This document shows positions 17,152-25,781 of a DNA stretch of 64,000 nt, piece by piece. Source of the DNA: Cellulomonas persica (GTDB lineage: Bacteria; Actinomycetota; Actinomycetes; Actinomycetales; Cellulomonadaceae); NCBI RefSeq assembly GCF_007989825.1, contig NZ_BJUA01000001.1:62001-126000 (forward strand), given 5' to 3'. Within the stretch, counting starts at the first letter, position 1; each line of letters starts with the position of its first letter. Position numbers and translations under genes: made by a program. Below the pieces are notes generated by a model. The model had not been told where the DNA came from and did no database searches. It saw only the letters and a program-made list of their open reading frames with translations.

Positions 17152-17823
17152 TCAGTCGGGCAACGGGCCTCCGAGCGACGGCAGCGCGGCGGGGGTCCCG
17201 ACCCACCGCAGCCCGGCACCCGGTGCGGGCTCGCCCAGGCACGTCGCGAGATCGACCGCGACCTGCGGGGCGCCGTCACGCACCGCGGCAGGCAGCAGGG
17301 CGGGGTCGTGCACGTCCTGCGGCGCGGCCGCGACGACCGCGACCCCCACGACCGTGGTGCCGCGCGCCGCGGGCAGGCCGAGCTCGTCGACGACCTCGCC
17401 GGTCACGGTCGCAGTGGCGGGCACGCCGTCGAGGACCTCGCGCACGAGGTCGACGCGCACCGAGTCCCGCGGGCCCGCGCACTGCGCGTAGACCGGCCTC
17501 CACCCGGCGGCGACGGCCGCGTCGACCTCGGCACCGACCGCGCGCCACGGCACGTCGTCGGACTCGACGCGCCCCGACGCCCGCGGTCGCTCGTACCGGC
17601 CGCCGCCGGGGTCCTTGCCGACCTCGACCTGCGCGCCGGCGGGCCACGGCTGGGCGCGCAGCGCGTCCAGCACGTCCCCCCGGCTCAGGTCGCGCGCGCA
17701 GGCACCCAGCCCGACGACGACGAGCGCGACACCCGCGAGCGCACCCACGACGAGCACGACCCCGCTGCGCGCACCCGTCCCCGCACGGACGCCGAGGGCG
17801 CCCGAGCCGCGACGACCCGTCAC
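17152..17823 (-). CDS. Membrane-anchored/lipoprotein paralogue B of the EspC-WxG cassette
   Basis: A 223-residue exported protein, last gene of a four-gene cassette. Its N-terminus has a hydrophobic helix (residues 21-41) ending in GLGAC, so Cys42 may be lipidated. The mature part shares a pattern with the preceding lipoprotein: a GW...Y/AxC segment (AAGWRPVYAQC), then VRVDLVREV, and a late TCLG. It is therefore a paralogue made by tandem duplication. The GTG overlaps the previous stop (17820-17823, GTGA). Function unknown; an immunity or accessory role for the upstream putative effector is a hypothesis. Confidence 0.75.
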   Translation of the reverse strand: MTGRRGSGALGVRAGTGARSGVVLVVGALAGVALVVVGLGACARDLSRGDVLDALRAQPWPAGAQVEVGKDPGGGRYERPRASGRVESDDVPWRAVGAEVDAAVAAGWRPVYAQCAGPRDSVRVDLVREVLDGVPATATVTGEVVDELGLPAARGTTVVGVAVVAAAPQDVHDPALLPAAVRDGAPQVAVDLATCLGEPAPGAGLRWVGTPAALPSLGGPLPD

Positions 17824-18524
17824 CGGTCGCCCCCGTGGCCGCCCTGCACGGCCGCGAGCAGGTCGTCGGGACCCACGCCCGCTCCCCCGGACCCGCCGAG
17901 GCAGCTCAGGGACTCGTACGCGACCGGCTCGGGGGGCACGTCGATCGTCAGGTCGTTCGTGTGATGCGGCGCGAACGCGGCCACGAGCACGCGGCGCGGC
18001 ACCTCGCGCGCCGCGCGGTCGACCGCTGACCCGTCTGCTGACCCCTCTGCGGGCCCGTCTGCGGGACCTGCGGCGGACTGGTCCTGCTCGAGGCGCAGCT
18101 CACCCACCGCCACGGACCCGTCGGACAGCTCGCGCACGAGCTCGACGGTCACGGCGTCGGCCGCGGCGTCGTCGCACCGCGCCGCCGCGACGACCCAGCC
18201 CTCGTCGGCCGCCGCGGCGGTCTCACCCGCGAGCACGTGCGCCGCGGTGCCTGTCGTCGTGCGTGCGCTGCGTCCCGAGCCCGCCTCGAACTGCCGGTTC
18301 GTGCCGAACGCGTACCGCCCGACCGTCAGCGAGGTCGCCGCGAGCCACGGGTCGGCGGCCAGGTCCTGGTAGCGCGCAACGTCGACGCTCGTCGTCTGGT
18401 CGTCCGGGACGTCCGGCGTGCACGCGGCGAGCACGACGAGCGCCGCACAGCCCGCCGCGGCACGCGGCAGGGCGCGGTGCCATGCAGCGGGGGCGAGCGC
18501 GGCTCGCGGGACGGGACGCGTCAC
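17820..18524 (-). CDS. Lipoprotein paralogue A of the EspC-WxG cassette
   Basis: A 234-residue predicted lipoprotein with lipobox LVVLAAC (Cys35) after an Arg-containing signal peptide. The mature part contains EGWVVAAARC, VTVELVREL and LSCLGG, aligning by eye with the downstream paralogue, and a low-complexity Gly/Ser/Asp/Ala-Pro linker. Start GTG 18524 overlaps the stop of the peptidase-like gene by 4 nt (GTGA), showing translational coupling. Family unknown to me. Position immediately after a candidate secreted peptidase makes an envelope-anchored immunity or accessory protein plausible. Confidence 0.75.
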   Translation of the reverse strand: MTRPVPRAALAPAAWHRALPRAAAGCAALVVLAACTPDVPDDQTTSVDVARYQDLAADPWLAATSLTVGRYAFGTNRQFEAGSGRSARTTTGTAAHVLAGETAAAADEGWVVAAARCDDAAADAVTVELVRELSDGSVAVGELRLEQDQSAAGPADGPAEGSADGSAVDRAAREVPRRVLVAAFAPHHTNDLTIDVPPEPVAYESLSCLGGSGGAGVGPDDLLAAVQGGHGGDR

Positions 18525-20065
18525 GGCGTGACGACGGCCCACGGCTTGGCCCACCCGCCCACGGAGAACTCACCGTTCACGAACTGCTCCTGCGTCACGA
18601 CCACGCGCTCGCCGTGCCCGGGCTCGTAGATCTCGATCGTCCCGTCGCCGTGCGCGTAGACCAGCACGACGTGCCGGGGCGAGGTCTCGTCGCCCACGTA
18701 CAGCACCGCGGGGTTGCCCTGGTCGGTGGCCTCGACGAGCTGCTGGTACGCGTCCTGCTTGTCGTCCGGCGAGGCCGGGTCGACCATGTCGACCTGGTAG
18801 CGCACGCCCTCGGGCGCCATCGCGTCGAGCTCCTCGGCGGCGGCCCACGGCGACGTGCCGAGCGCCGGGATCCACGGCATCGAGACGTTGCCGGGCCGCC
18901 AGCCGCGGTCCGGGTCGATGCGCGGGTCGTCGGTGCGGCGCTTCATCTCCGTCTCGAGCTCGGTGAACCGGTCCGCGGGCGTGCGCTGGGGGTCGTCGGA
19001 CTGTCCTGTCGTCGCGTCGTAGCCGGTCAGGACGCGCAGCGCGAGGACCGGGTCGCGCAGCATGCTCGCGTAGACCAGGGACGACGAGCCGCACGTCGTC
19101 CCGGTGGTCTGCGTGAACGGCCCGTCGCGCCGCAGCGCGGACTCGGGGTCGAGCAGCGCGTCGGGGTCGGGCGCGCGGTTGATCCGCTCCGCGAACCGGC
19201 GCAGCGTCGAGATCGAGCTCCCGGCCGCGAGCGCGGCGAGCAGCCACGCCCGGTGCCGCTGCGAGGCGGCGCCGTCCATGAGCGTGTCGAACGCGGCCCG
19301 GTCCTGCGGCGACAGCGCGTCGTACGCGGCTCGGGCGCGTTCGAGCACACCGTCGACGAGCGGCGGTCGGCCCGAGCCGGGCGCGTGCTGCCCGAGCGTG
19401 TCGAGCGCGCGCATGCCTGGCGCCGCGCCGTCGGGGAACGGCATCGCGGCCTCGACCGCGGCGAGCTCGTTCGCGCACGCCTTCGCGGCGGCAGCCGCGT
19501 CGCGCCAGGACTCGAGCGCCGCGGTCACGGCGTCGCGCAGGTGACGCACCACGTCGTCGAGCTGGTCGAGCTCGCCGGGGTGCCGCGGGATGTCGTCGCG
19601 CGCACGGCGCAGCGACGCGCCGACGTCCGCGTGCCGACGCTGCGCGCGGGCGAGCGCCTCCGCATGGTCCTCGAGCGCGACGACCGCGCGGCGGGCCCCG
19701 GCTGCGGCATCCGTGAGACGCGAGTCGAGCTCGCGCGCGGTCGCGTCGAACGCCAGCGCGGCTGTGCCCGTCCAGACCGTGCGCCGGTGCACGCGGTCGG
19801 CGTCCACCTTGTCGGTCGTCACGGTCAGGGCGCGCGCGAGCGTCGACCAGGCCTGCGCGGCGCGCGCGCTCGCCGCCGGGTCGCCCGGTGGCGGATCGGT
19901 CGCGATCGCGACGATCCGCTCGATGAGCCGGCGCGCCGCCGCCACGTTCTGCACGATGTCGAGCGGGTTGAGCGAGAACCCCGCCTCGTCGAGCGCGTCC
20001 ATCGCGCGCCACAAGGACTGGATGACCTTGTCGAAGTCGACGTCCACGACGCCGCGCCCGGTCAC
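18521..20065 (-). CDS. WxG-containing protein with C39/papain-like peptidase domain, putative type VII effector
   Basis: A 514-residue protein in two parts. The first 230 residues are helical and carry a WxG-type motif (VWTGTAALAF, Trp98) as in ESX/type VII secretion substrates. The C-terminal half has a likely cysteine-peptidase core: Cys325 in TTGTTCGSSSLV, His465 in PRHVVLVYAHGDG and an acidic residue in IEIYEPGHG, the order of C39/papain-like enzymes. There is no signal peptide. The GTG start overlaps the stop of the EspC-like gene by 4 nt. Secretion and peptidase activity are inferences; no ESX machinery gene is within the window. It could instead act in the envelope on a lipoprotein partner. 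Confidence 0.72.
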   Translation of the reverse strand: MTGRGVVDVDFDKVIQSLWRAMDALDEAGFSLNPLDIVQNVAAARRLIERIVAIATDPPPGDPAASARAAQAWSTLARALTVTTDKVDADRVHRRTVWTGTAALAFDATARELDSRLTDAAAGARRAVVALEDHAEALARAQRRHADVGASLRRARDDIPRHPGELDQLDDVVRHLRDAVTAALESWRDAAAAAKACANELAAVEAAMPFPDGAAPGMRALDTLGQHAPGSGRPPLVDGVLERARAAYDALSPQDRAAFDTLMDGAASQRHRAWLLAALAAGSSISTLRRFAERINRAPDPDALLDPESALRRDGPFTQTTGTTCGSSSLVYASMLRDPVLALRVLTGYDATTGQSDDPQRTPADRFTELETEMKRRTDDPRIDPDRGWRPGNVSMPWIPALGTSPWAAAEELDAMAPEGVRYQVDMVDPASPDDKQDAYQQLVEATDQGNPAVLYVGDETSPRHVVLVYAHGDGTIEIYEPGHGERVVVTQEQFVNGEFSVGGWAKPWAVVTP

Positions 20066-20349
20066 GGCCGGATCCCGCGGAACGTGGCGGCTGTCTGCTC
20101 GTCGCCGTCGGTCGTCGCGCGCACGCACGCGTCCAGCTCGGTGCCCACCTCGACCAGCGCGGCCGCCGCGACCCGCAGCCCCTCGGTCCACCGGTGCACC
20201 GCGCGCGCGTGCGCGCTCGCGACCGGGACCACGGCCTCGTCGGCCGCTGCTGCGTGCGCGTCGCGCGCGCGCCCCAGCTCCATGCCGGAAGCCCGGAACC
20301 GCACGGCCATGGCGCTCACCGCCGCGGGCTGCAGCTCGACGTCGCTCAC
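20062..20349 (-). CDS. EspC/WXG100-like small helical protein
   Basis: A 95-residue all-alpha protein, first gene of the cassette. It resembles the EspC-like type VII secretion-associated family: an opening VELQPAAVSAMAVRFRASG, a central aromatic turn (AVHRWTEGLRVAAAALVEVGTEL), and a final helix ending RATTDGDEQTAATFRGI, comparable to the Y/Ax3D export-signal region. Such proteins pair with larger substrates for export. GTG 20349 sits behind a G-rich ribosome binding site. It is divergently oriented from the next gene. Family assignment is by pattern only. Confidence 0.72.
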   Translation of the reverse strand: MSDVELQPAAVSAMAVRFRASGMELGRARDAHAAAADEAVVPVASAHARAVHRWTEGLRVAAAALVEVGTELDACVRATTDGDEQTAATFRGIRP

Positions 20350-20516
20350 GCGTCCCCCCACCTCGTCGTCCTGTGCGCCTCGCCGCGCACCGGCCCGGGT
20401 CATCGTGGCAGACGACGGCCGACCGCGGCACTCGGACGACCGTGCGTCGAGCCGCCCACGGGCTGCGCTCGGACGTGCCACGATCAGCGCGCCAACCCTC
20501 GCGCAGAAGGAGCGTC

Positions 20517-21020
20517 GTGGACACCCTCGGATACCAGGCACTCGTCCAGCAGCGGCTCGTCGCAGCGGGCTACACGTTGCGGATGACACCGCCGGCGGGC
20601 CTCGTCGGCCACCGCCGGGACTTCCGGCTGCGCTGGATGGCGACGGCCGTGCACACGGTCGTCCACGTGACCACGACGCCCCACGTCACCGCGGACGGGC
20701 TCGCCGGCTTCACCCGGTCCGCGCTGAGCCACTCCGAGGTCGCGCACGGGCAGATGCGCGGGCTGCAGTCGGGCGTCGCGGTCGTCGCCGCCGTCATCGC
20801 GGAGTCGGCGGACGACGAGGCGCACGCCTACGCGATGCGCACGATCCCGAAGGACTTCGCCGCGTTCGCCTGGCCGGTCGTCGTCGACCTCGGCGCCGAG
20901 CTGCGGTCGAGCCACGCGGGCAGCCCGCTGGTCGGGGCGGTGTACTCGTCCTGGATGCGCCAGCAGATCGAGGCGCTCCTGCCACAGCCCGACGCGGTCG
21001 CGGCGACCGCCCGCGACTGA
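20517..21020 (+). CDS. Conserved hypothetical protein
   Basis: A 167-residue cytoplasmic protein I do not recognise. It has no signal peptide or membrane segment. It opens with a helix (YQALVQQRLVAAGYTL) and mixes strands (TAVHTVVHVTTTPHVT) with helices; RKDFRLRWMAT-like basic and aromatic residues recur. GTG 20517 is preceded by AGAAGGA (20506-20511). It is divergent from the EspC-like cassette and 60 bp upstream of valS on the same strand. Confidence 0.7.
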   Translation: MDTLGYQALVQQRLVAAGYTLRMTPPAGLVGHRRDFRLRWMATAVHTVVHVTTTPHVTADGLAGFTRSALSHSEVAHGQMRGLQSGVAVVAAVIAESADDEAHAYAMRTIPKDFAAFAWPVVVDLGAELRSSHAGSPLVGAVYSSWMRQQIEALLPQPDAVAATARD

Positions 21021-21080
21021 GCCGTCCGGCGCGCGAAAGCGGTGCAGGAACACCCTCGGAGTCTGGGAAGATGGGCGGTC

Positions 21081-23720
21081 ATGAGCGACCTGACCTCCCG
21101 TACCGACGTCCCGACGACCTCCACCGGCCGCCGTGTACCGGACAAGGTCGGCCTCGAGGGGCTCGAGGAGTCCTGGTCGCAGCGCTGGGCCGAGCTCGGG
21201 ACGTACACGTTCGACCGGACGAGGTCGCGCGAGGAGATCTACTCGATCGACACCCCGCCGCCCACGGTCTCGGGCTCGCTGCACGTCGGGCACGTCTTCT
21301 CGTACACGCACACCGACGTCGTCGCGCGCTACCGCCGCATGCGCGGTGCCGAGGTGTTCTACCCCATGGGCTGGGACGACAACGGCCTGCCGACCGAGCG
21401 CCGCGTGCAGAACTACTACGGCGTGCGTTGCGACCCGTCGCTGCCGTACGACCCGGACTTCACGCCGCCGCACGAGGGCACGGACGGCAAGACGATCAAG
21501 GCGTCCGACCAGGTGCCGATCAGCCGCCGCAACTTCGTCGAGCTGTGCGAGCGCCTGACGGTCGAGGACGAGCGCCAGTTCGAGGCGCTGTGGCGCCGGC
21601 TGGGTCTGTCGGTCGACTGGTCGATGACCTACCAGACGATCTCCGCCGAGGCGCGCGCGGTCGCGCAGCAGGCGTTCCTGCGCAACCTCGAGCGCGGCGA
21701 GGCGTACCAGGCCGAGGCCCCGGGCCTGTGGGACGTGACGTTCCAGACCGCGGTCGCGCAGGCCGAGCTCGAGGCGCGCGACTACCCGGGCGCGTTCCAC
21801 CGGGTCGCGTTCCACGGCGCCGACGGCCCGGTCCACATCGAGACGACGCGCCCCGAGCTGCTGCCGGCGTGCGTCGCGCTCATCGCGCACCCGGACGACG
21901 AGCGCTACCAGCACCTGTTCGGCACCACGGTGACGACGCCGCTGTTCGGCGTCGAGGTCCCCGTGCTCGCGCACCCGGCGGCCGAGCCGGACAAGGGCGC
22001 GGGCATCGCGATGTGCTGCACGTTCGGTGACCTCACCGACGTCCAGTGGTGGCGCGAGCTGCAGCTCCCGACGCGCTCGGTGGTCCAGCGCGACGGCCGG
22101 CTGCTGCGCGAGACGCCCGAGTGGATCACCTCGCCCGAGGGTCGCGAGCGCTTCGCCGCGCTCGCCGGCAAGACGACCTTCTCGGCGCGCGAGGCGGTCG
22201 TCGCAGGCCTGCGCGAGACGGGCGACCTGGACGGCGAGCCCACGCCCACGCAGCGTAAGGCGAACTTCTACGAGAAGGGCGACAAGCCGCTCGAGATCGT
22301 CACGAGCCGGCAGTGGTACATCCGCAACGGCGGGCGCGACGAGGAGCTGCGCACGGCGCTGCTCGAGCGTGGCACCGAGCTCGGCTTCCACCCCGAGTTC
22401 ATGCGGGTCCGGTACGCGAACTGGGTCGGCGGCCTGAACGGCGACTGGCTCATCAGCCGCCAGCGCTTCTTCGGTGTGCCGTTCCCGGTCTGGTACGCGC
22501 TCGACGCCGACGGCGAGCCCAACTACGACGAGCCGCTGCGGCCCACCGAGGACCAGCTCCCGGTCGACCCGTCGTCGGACGTCCCCGCCGGCTACACGGC
22601 CGACCAGCGCGGCGTCCCGGGCGGCTTCATCGGCGACCCCGACATCATGGACACGTGGGCGACGTCGTCGCTCACGCCGCAGATCGCTGGCGGCTGGCGG
22701 TCCGACCCGGACCTGTTCGCGCGCGTGTTCCCCATGGACCTGCGCCCGCAGGGCCAGGACATCATCCGCACGTGGCTGTTCTCGACGGTCGTGCGCGCGC
22801 ACCTCGAGCACGGGTCGCTGCCGTGGTCCGACGCGGCGATCAGCGGCTGGATCCTCGACCCCGACCGCAAGAAGATGTCGAAGTCGAAGGGCAACGTCGT
22901 CACGCCCATGGGCCTGCTCGAGGAGCACGGCTCCGACGCGGTGCGCTACTGGGCCGCCTCGGCGCGCCTCGGCACGGACGCGGCGTTCGAGATCGGCCAG
23001 ATGAAGATCGGCCGGCGCCTGGCGATCAAGGTCCTCAACGCCTCGAAGTTCGTGCTCTCGTTCGGCTCGGCCGACGAGGAGCCGTCGCTCGACCCCGCGC
23101 TGGTCACCGTGCCGCTCGACCAGGCGATGCTCGCGGGCCTCGCGGAGGTCGTCGAGCAGGCGACCGCCGCCCTGGAGTCGTACGACCACACGCGCGCGCT
23201 CGAGCTGACCGAGACGTTCTTCTGGACGTTCTGCGACGACTACGTCGAGCTGGTCAAGGACCGCGCGTACGGCGAGGGCGCGGGTGCCGCCAGCGCCCGC
23301 GCGGCGCTGTCGCTCGCGCTCGACGTCCTGCTGCGCCTCCTGGCGCCGGTCCTGCCGTTCGCGACCGAGGAGGTCTGGTCGTGGTGGCGCGAGGGCTCGG
23401 TGCACCGCGCGCCGTGGCCGACCTCGGAGCCGCTGCGGGCCGCGGCCGGTGACGCGTCGTTCGCGACCGTGACCGCCGCCGGTGCCGCGCTCGCCGCGCT
23501 GCGCAAGGTGAAGTCGGAGGCCAAGGTGACGATGCGCACCGAGATCCTCGCCGCGCGCCTCGAGGTCCCGGCCGCGCAGCTCGCGTCGGTCGAGGCGACG
23601 GTCGACGACGTCCGGGCCGCCGGCCGGGCGGTCGGCACGCTCGAGGTCGTCGCGGCCGACGTCGAGCAGGCGGTCGCGGTCGACGTCGAGCTCGGCGAGT
23701 CGGTCAAGCGCGGCGCCTGA
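21081..23720 (+). CDS. valS: Valine--tRNA ligase
   Basis: An 879-residue class I synthetase that charges tRNA-Val. The ATP-binding signature is PPPTVSGSLHVGHVFSYTHTD (HVGH as the HIGH motif) near residue 60, and KKMSKSKGN is at about residue 595; the editing domain lies between them. The sequence is the short actinobacterial/archaeal-like form without a long C-terminal coiled coil. ATG 21081 follows GAAGAT (21067-21072) at 8 nt and lacks a ribosome binding site, so the mRNA may be leaderless. No T-box fits in the 60-bp upstream gap. Confidence 0.96.
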   Translation: MSDLTSRTDVPTTSTGRRVPDKVGLEGLEESWSQRWAELGTYTFDRTRSREEIYSIDTPPPTVSGSLHVGHVFSYTHTDVVARYRRMRGAEVFYPMGWDDNGLPTERRVQNYYGVRCDPSLPYDPDFTPPHEGTDGKTIKASDQVPISRRNFVELCERLTVEDERQFEALWRRLGLSVDWSMTYQTISAEARAVAQQAFLRNLERGEAYQAEAPGLWDVTFQTAVAQAELEARDYPGAFHRVAFHGADGPVHIETTRPELLPACVALIAHPDDERYQHLFGTTVTTPLFGVEVPVLAHPAAEPDKGAGIAMCCTFGDLTDVQWWRELQLPTRSVVQRDGRLLRETPEWITSPEGRERFAALAGKTTFSAREAVVAGLRETGDLDGEPTPTQRKANFYEKGDKPLEIVTSRQWYIRNGGRDEELRTALLERGTELGFHPEFMRVRYANWVGGLNGDWLISRQRFFGVPFPVWYALDADGEPNYDEPLRPTEDQLPVDPSSDVPAGYTADQRGVPGGFIGDPDIMDTWATSSLTPQIAGGWRSDPDLFARVFPMDLRPQGQDIIRTWLFSTVVRAHLEHGSLPWSDAAISGWILDPDRKKMSKSKGNVVTPMGLLEEHGSDAVRYWAASARLGTDAAFEIGQMKIGRRLAIKVLNASKFVLSFGSADEEPSLDPALVTVPLDQAMLAGLAEVVEQATAALESYDHTRALELTETFFWTFCDDYVELVKDRAYGEGAGAASARAALSLALDVLLRLLAPVLPFATEEVWSWWREGSVHRAPWPTSEPLRAAAGDASFATVTAAGAALAALRKVKSEAKVTMRTEILAARLEVPAAQLASVEATVDDVRAAGRAVGTLEVVAADVEQAVAVDVELGESVKRGA

Positions 23721-23739
23721 CCGACGCGCTCCCGGTCGG

Positions 23740-23756
23740 TTACCGAGCGGTAAGGT
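23740..23756 (+). promoter_or_regulatory. Palindromic operator overlapping the -10 of the acyl-CoA ligase gene
   Basis: TTACCG-AG-CGGTAA (23740-23753) is a perfect inverted repeat whose right arm overlaps the -10 hexamer TAAGGT (23751-23756). Repressor binding would block the promoter. Operators of this size are typical for TetR-family regulators of fatty-acid genes (inference). GTG 23764 lies 7 nt after the -10. Confidence 0.65.
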
Positions 23757-23763
23757 CGTGGGC

Positions 23764-25659
23764 GTGCCGAACGGTGAGACCCCCATGCCCGCGCGCCCCC
23801 GCTCCTCGTCGTCGGCGGGTGTCTCCCCCGACGACGTCGCCCAGGTGCCCGCGGACGCGCCGCGCTCCATCCCGGGACTCCTCGCCCGCCGGCTCGAGCG
23901 CGACGCGGACGGCACGCTCATCGAACGCTCCGCCGGCCCCGGCCAGCCCTGGACGCCCGTGACGGTGCGCGAGTTCGCGGCCCAGGTCACCGCACTCGCG
24001 CAGGGCCTGGTGGCCCGCGGCATCAACCCCGGGGACCGCGTCGGCATCATGTCGCGCACGCGCTACGAGTGGACGCTGCTGGACTTCGCGATCTGGGCCG
24101 CGGGCGCGGTCGGGGTCCCCGTGTACGAGACGTCGTCGGCGGAGCAGGTGCGGTGGATCTGCGCCGACGCGGGCACGCGCCTGGTCGTCGTCGAGACCGA
24201 GGCGCACGCCGCGGTCGTCGCCCAGGTCCGCGACGACCTGCCCGGCCTGACCGGCGTCCTCGTCATCGACTCGGGAGGCCTCGACGACCTCGTCGCCGAG
24301 GGACGCGACGTGCCCGCCGACGAGATCGCGCGGCGCAGCGCGATCGCGGGGCACGACGACCTCGCGACGATCATCTACACGTCGGGGACGACGGGCCGGC
24401 CCAAGGGCGTCGAGCTCACGCACGGCAACTTCGTCTCGCTCACGCTGCTGGGCATCGAGGGGCTCACCGACGTGTGCGCGCGTCCGCACTCACGCACGCT
24501 GCTGTTCATGCCGCTCGCGCACGTGTTCGCGCGGTTCATCCAGGTGCTGTGCGTGCCGTCGGGCGCGGTGCTCGGCCACACGCCGGACACCCGCAACCTG
24601 CTGCCCGACCTCGCCGCGTTCCAGCCGACGTTCGTCCTCGCGGTCCCGCGCGTGTTCGAGAAGGTCTACAACTCCGCCGAGCAGAAGGCGGGCGGCGGTG
24701 TCTCGCTGCGCGTGTTCCGCTGGGCTGCGAAGGTCGCGATCGCGTACTCGCGCGCACTGGACACCCCGCAGGGCCCGAGCGCCGCGCTGCGCAGCCAGCA
24801 CCGCGTCGCAGGCCGCCTCGTCCACGCCAAGCTCCGGGCCGCGCTCGGCGGCCGCGCCGAGTACGCGATCTCCGGTGGCGCGCCGCTCGGCGAGCGCCTC
24901 GGGCACTTCTACCGCGGCATCGGCGTGCGCATCCTCGAGGGCTACGGGCTCACCGAGACGACCGCGCCGACCGCGGTCAACCAGCCCGGTCTGGTCAAGA
25001 TCGGGACGGTCGGCCCGGCGTTCCACGGCACGCGCCTGCGCGTCGACGACACCGGCGAGATCTGGGTCTCGGGCCCGCACGTCTTCCGCGGCTACCGGCA
25101 CGACGAGGAGGCGACCAAGGCCGCGCTCGTCGACGGGTGGTTCCGCACGGGTGACCTCGGGACGCTCGACGAGGACGGCTACCTGCGCATCACAGGCCGC
25201 TCGAAGGAGATCATCGTCACCGCGGGTGGCAAGAACGTCGCACCCGCCGTGCTCGAGGACCGCCTGCGGGGGCACCCACTGGTCAGCCAGGTCGTCGTCG
25301 TCGGCGACCAGCGCCCGTTCATCGGCGCGCTCGTCACGCTCGACCCGGAGATGCTGCCGGGCTGGCTCGCGAACCACGGCCTGCCGGCCATGGACGTCGA
25401 GACGGCGAGCCGGCACGAGGCCGTGCTCGAGGCGCTCGACCGCGCGGTCGCCCGCGCGAACGAGGCGGTCTCGCGCGCCGAGTCGATCCGCAAGATCACC
25501 GTGCTGCCGGGCGACCTGACCGAGGCGAACGGCTACCTGACCCCGTCGCTGAAGGTCAAGCGCGCCCTCGTGCTCAAGGACTTCGCGGACGCCATCGACC
25601 AGCTCTACGTGGACACCCGCGCGGCTGACAGCCGACCGGCGGACACCCGTCCGGAGTAG
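23764..25659 (+). CDS. Long-chain acyl-CoA ligase (FadD15-like AMP-forming)
   Basis: A 631-residue adenylate-forming enzyme that activates fatty acids to acyl-CoA. Landmarks: P-loop YTSGTTGRPKG (about residue 205), LEGYGLTET, GWFRTGDLG and the catalytic Lys in LTPSLKVKR near the C-terminus. The insert between the P-loop and the GLTET motif (KVYNSAEQKAGGG...) is that of the long FadD15/ACSL class. Start GTG 23764 is set by the leaderless arrangement with TAAGGT 7 nt upstream; GTG 23758 would fall inside the promoter and ATG 23785 is another option. It follows valS by 43 nt but has its own promoter and operator. Confidence 0.92.
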   Translation: MPNGETPMPARPRSSSSAGVSPDDVAQVPADAPRSIPGLLARRLERDADGTLIERSAGPGQPWTPVTVREFAAQVTALAQGLVARGINPGDRVGIMSRTRYEWTLLDFAIWAAGAVGVPVYETSSAEQVRWICADAGTRLVVVETEAHAAVVAQVRDDLPGLTGVLVIDSGGLDDLVAEGRDVPADEIARRSAIAGHDDLATIIYTSGTTGRPKGVELTHGNFVSLTLLGIEGLTDVCARPHSRTLLFMPLAHVFARFIQVLCVPSGAVLGHTPDTRNLLPDLAAFQPTFVLAVPRVFEKVYNSAEQKAGGGVSLRVFRWAAKVAIAYSRALDTPQGPSAALRSQHRVAGRLVHAKLRAALGGRAEYAISGGAPLGERLGHFYRGIGVRILEGYGLTETTAPTAVNQPGLVKIGTVGPAFHGTRLRVDDTGEIWVSGPHVFRGYRHDEEATKAALVDGWFRTGDLGTLDEDGYLRITGRSKEIIVTAGGKNVAPAVLEDRLRGHPLVSQVVVVGDQRPFIGALVTLDPEMLPGWLANHGLPAMDVETASRHEAVLEALDRAVARANEAVSRAESIRKITVLPGDLTEANGYLTPSLKVKRALVLKDFADAIDQLYVDTRAADSRPADTRPE

Positions 25660-25695
25660 CCGCGACGACCCGGTCGGGGCGTGTCTCCTGGTCGC

Positions 25696-25715
25696 GGGCG
25701 TCGCGCGCGACGCCC
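25696..25715. terminator. 20-bp perfect palindrome, probable terminator
   Basis: GGGCGTCGCGCGCGACGCCC is a perfect palindrome 36 nt after the acyl-CoA ligase stop. It would form a very stable GC hairpin without a U tract, as common for high-GC terminators. Confidence 0.55.
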
Positions 25716-25720
25716 CCGGA

Positions 25721-25757
25721 TCCATGGTGTAGAAACATGGACACCTGACCAGGTGTC
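25721..25757 (+). promoter_or_regulatory. Overlapping inverted repeats upstream of the PilZ gene
   Basis: TCCATG-N9-CATGGA (25721-25741) overlaps by two bases GACACCT-GACC-AGGTGTC (25740-25757). Both lie within 65 bp of the PilZ gene start and look like operators rather than terminators because they are AT-richer than their surroundings. The regulator is unknown. Confidence 0.5.
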
Positions 25758-25781
25758 AGGAAAGGGCGACGACGATCTGAG

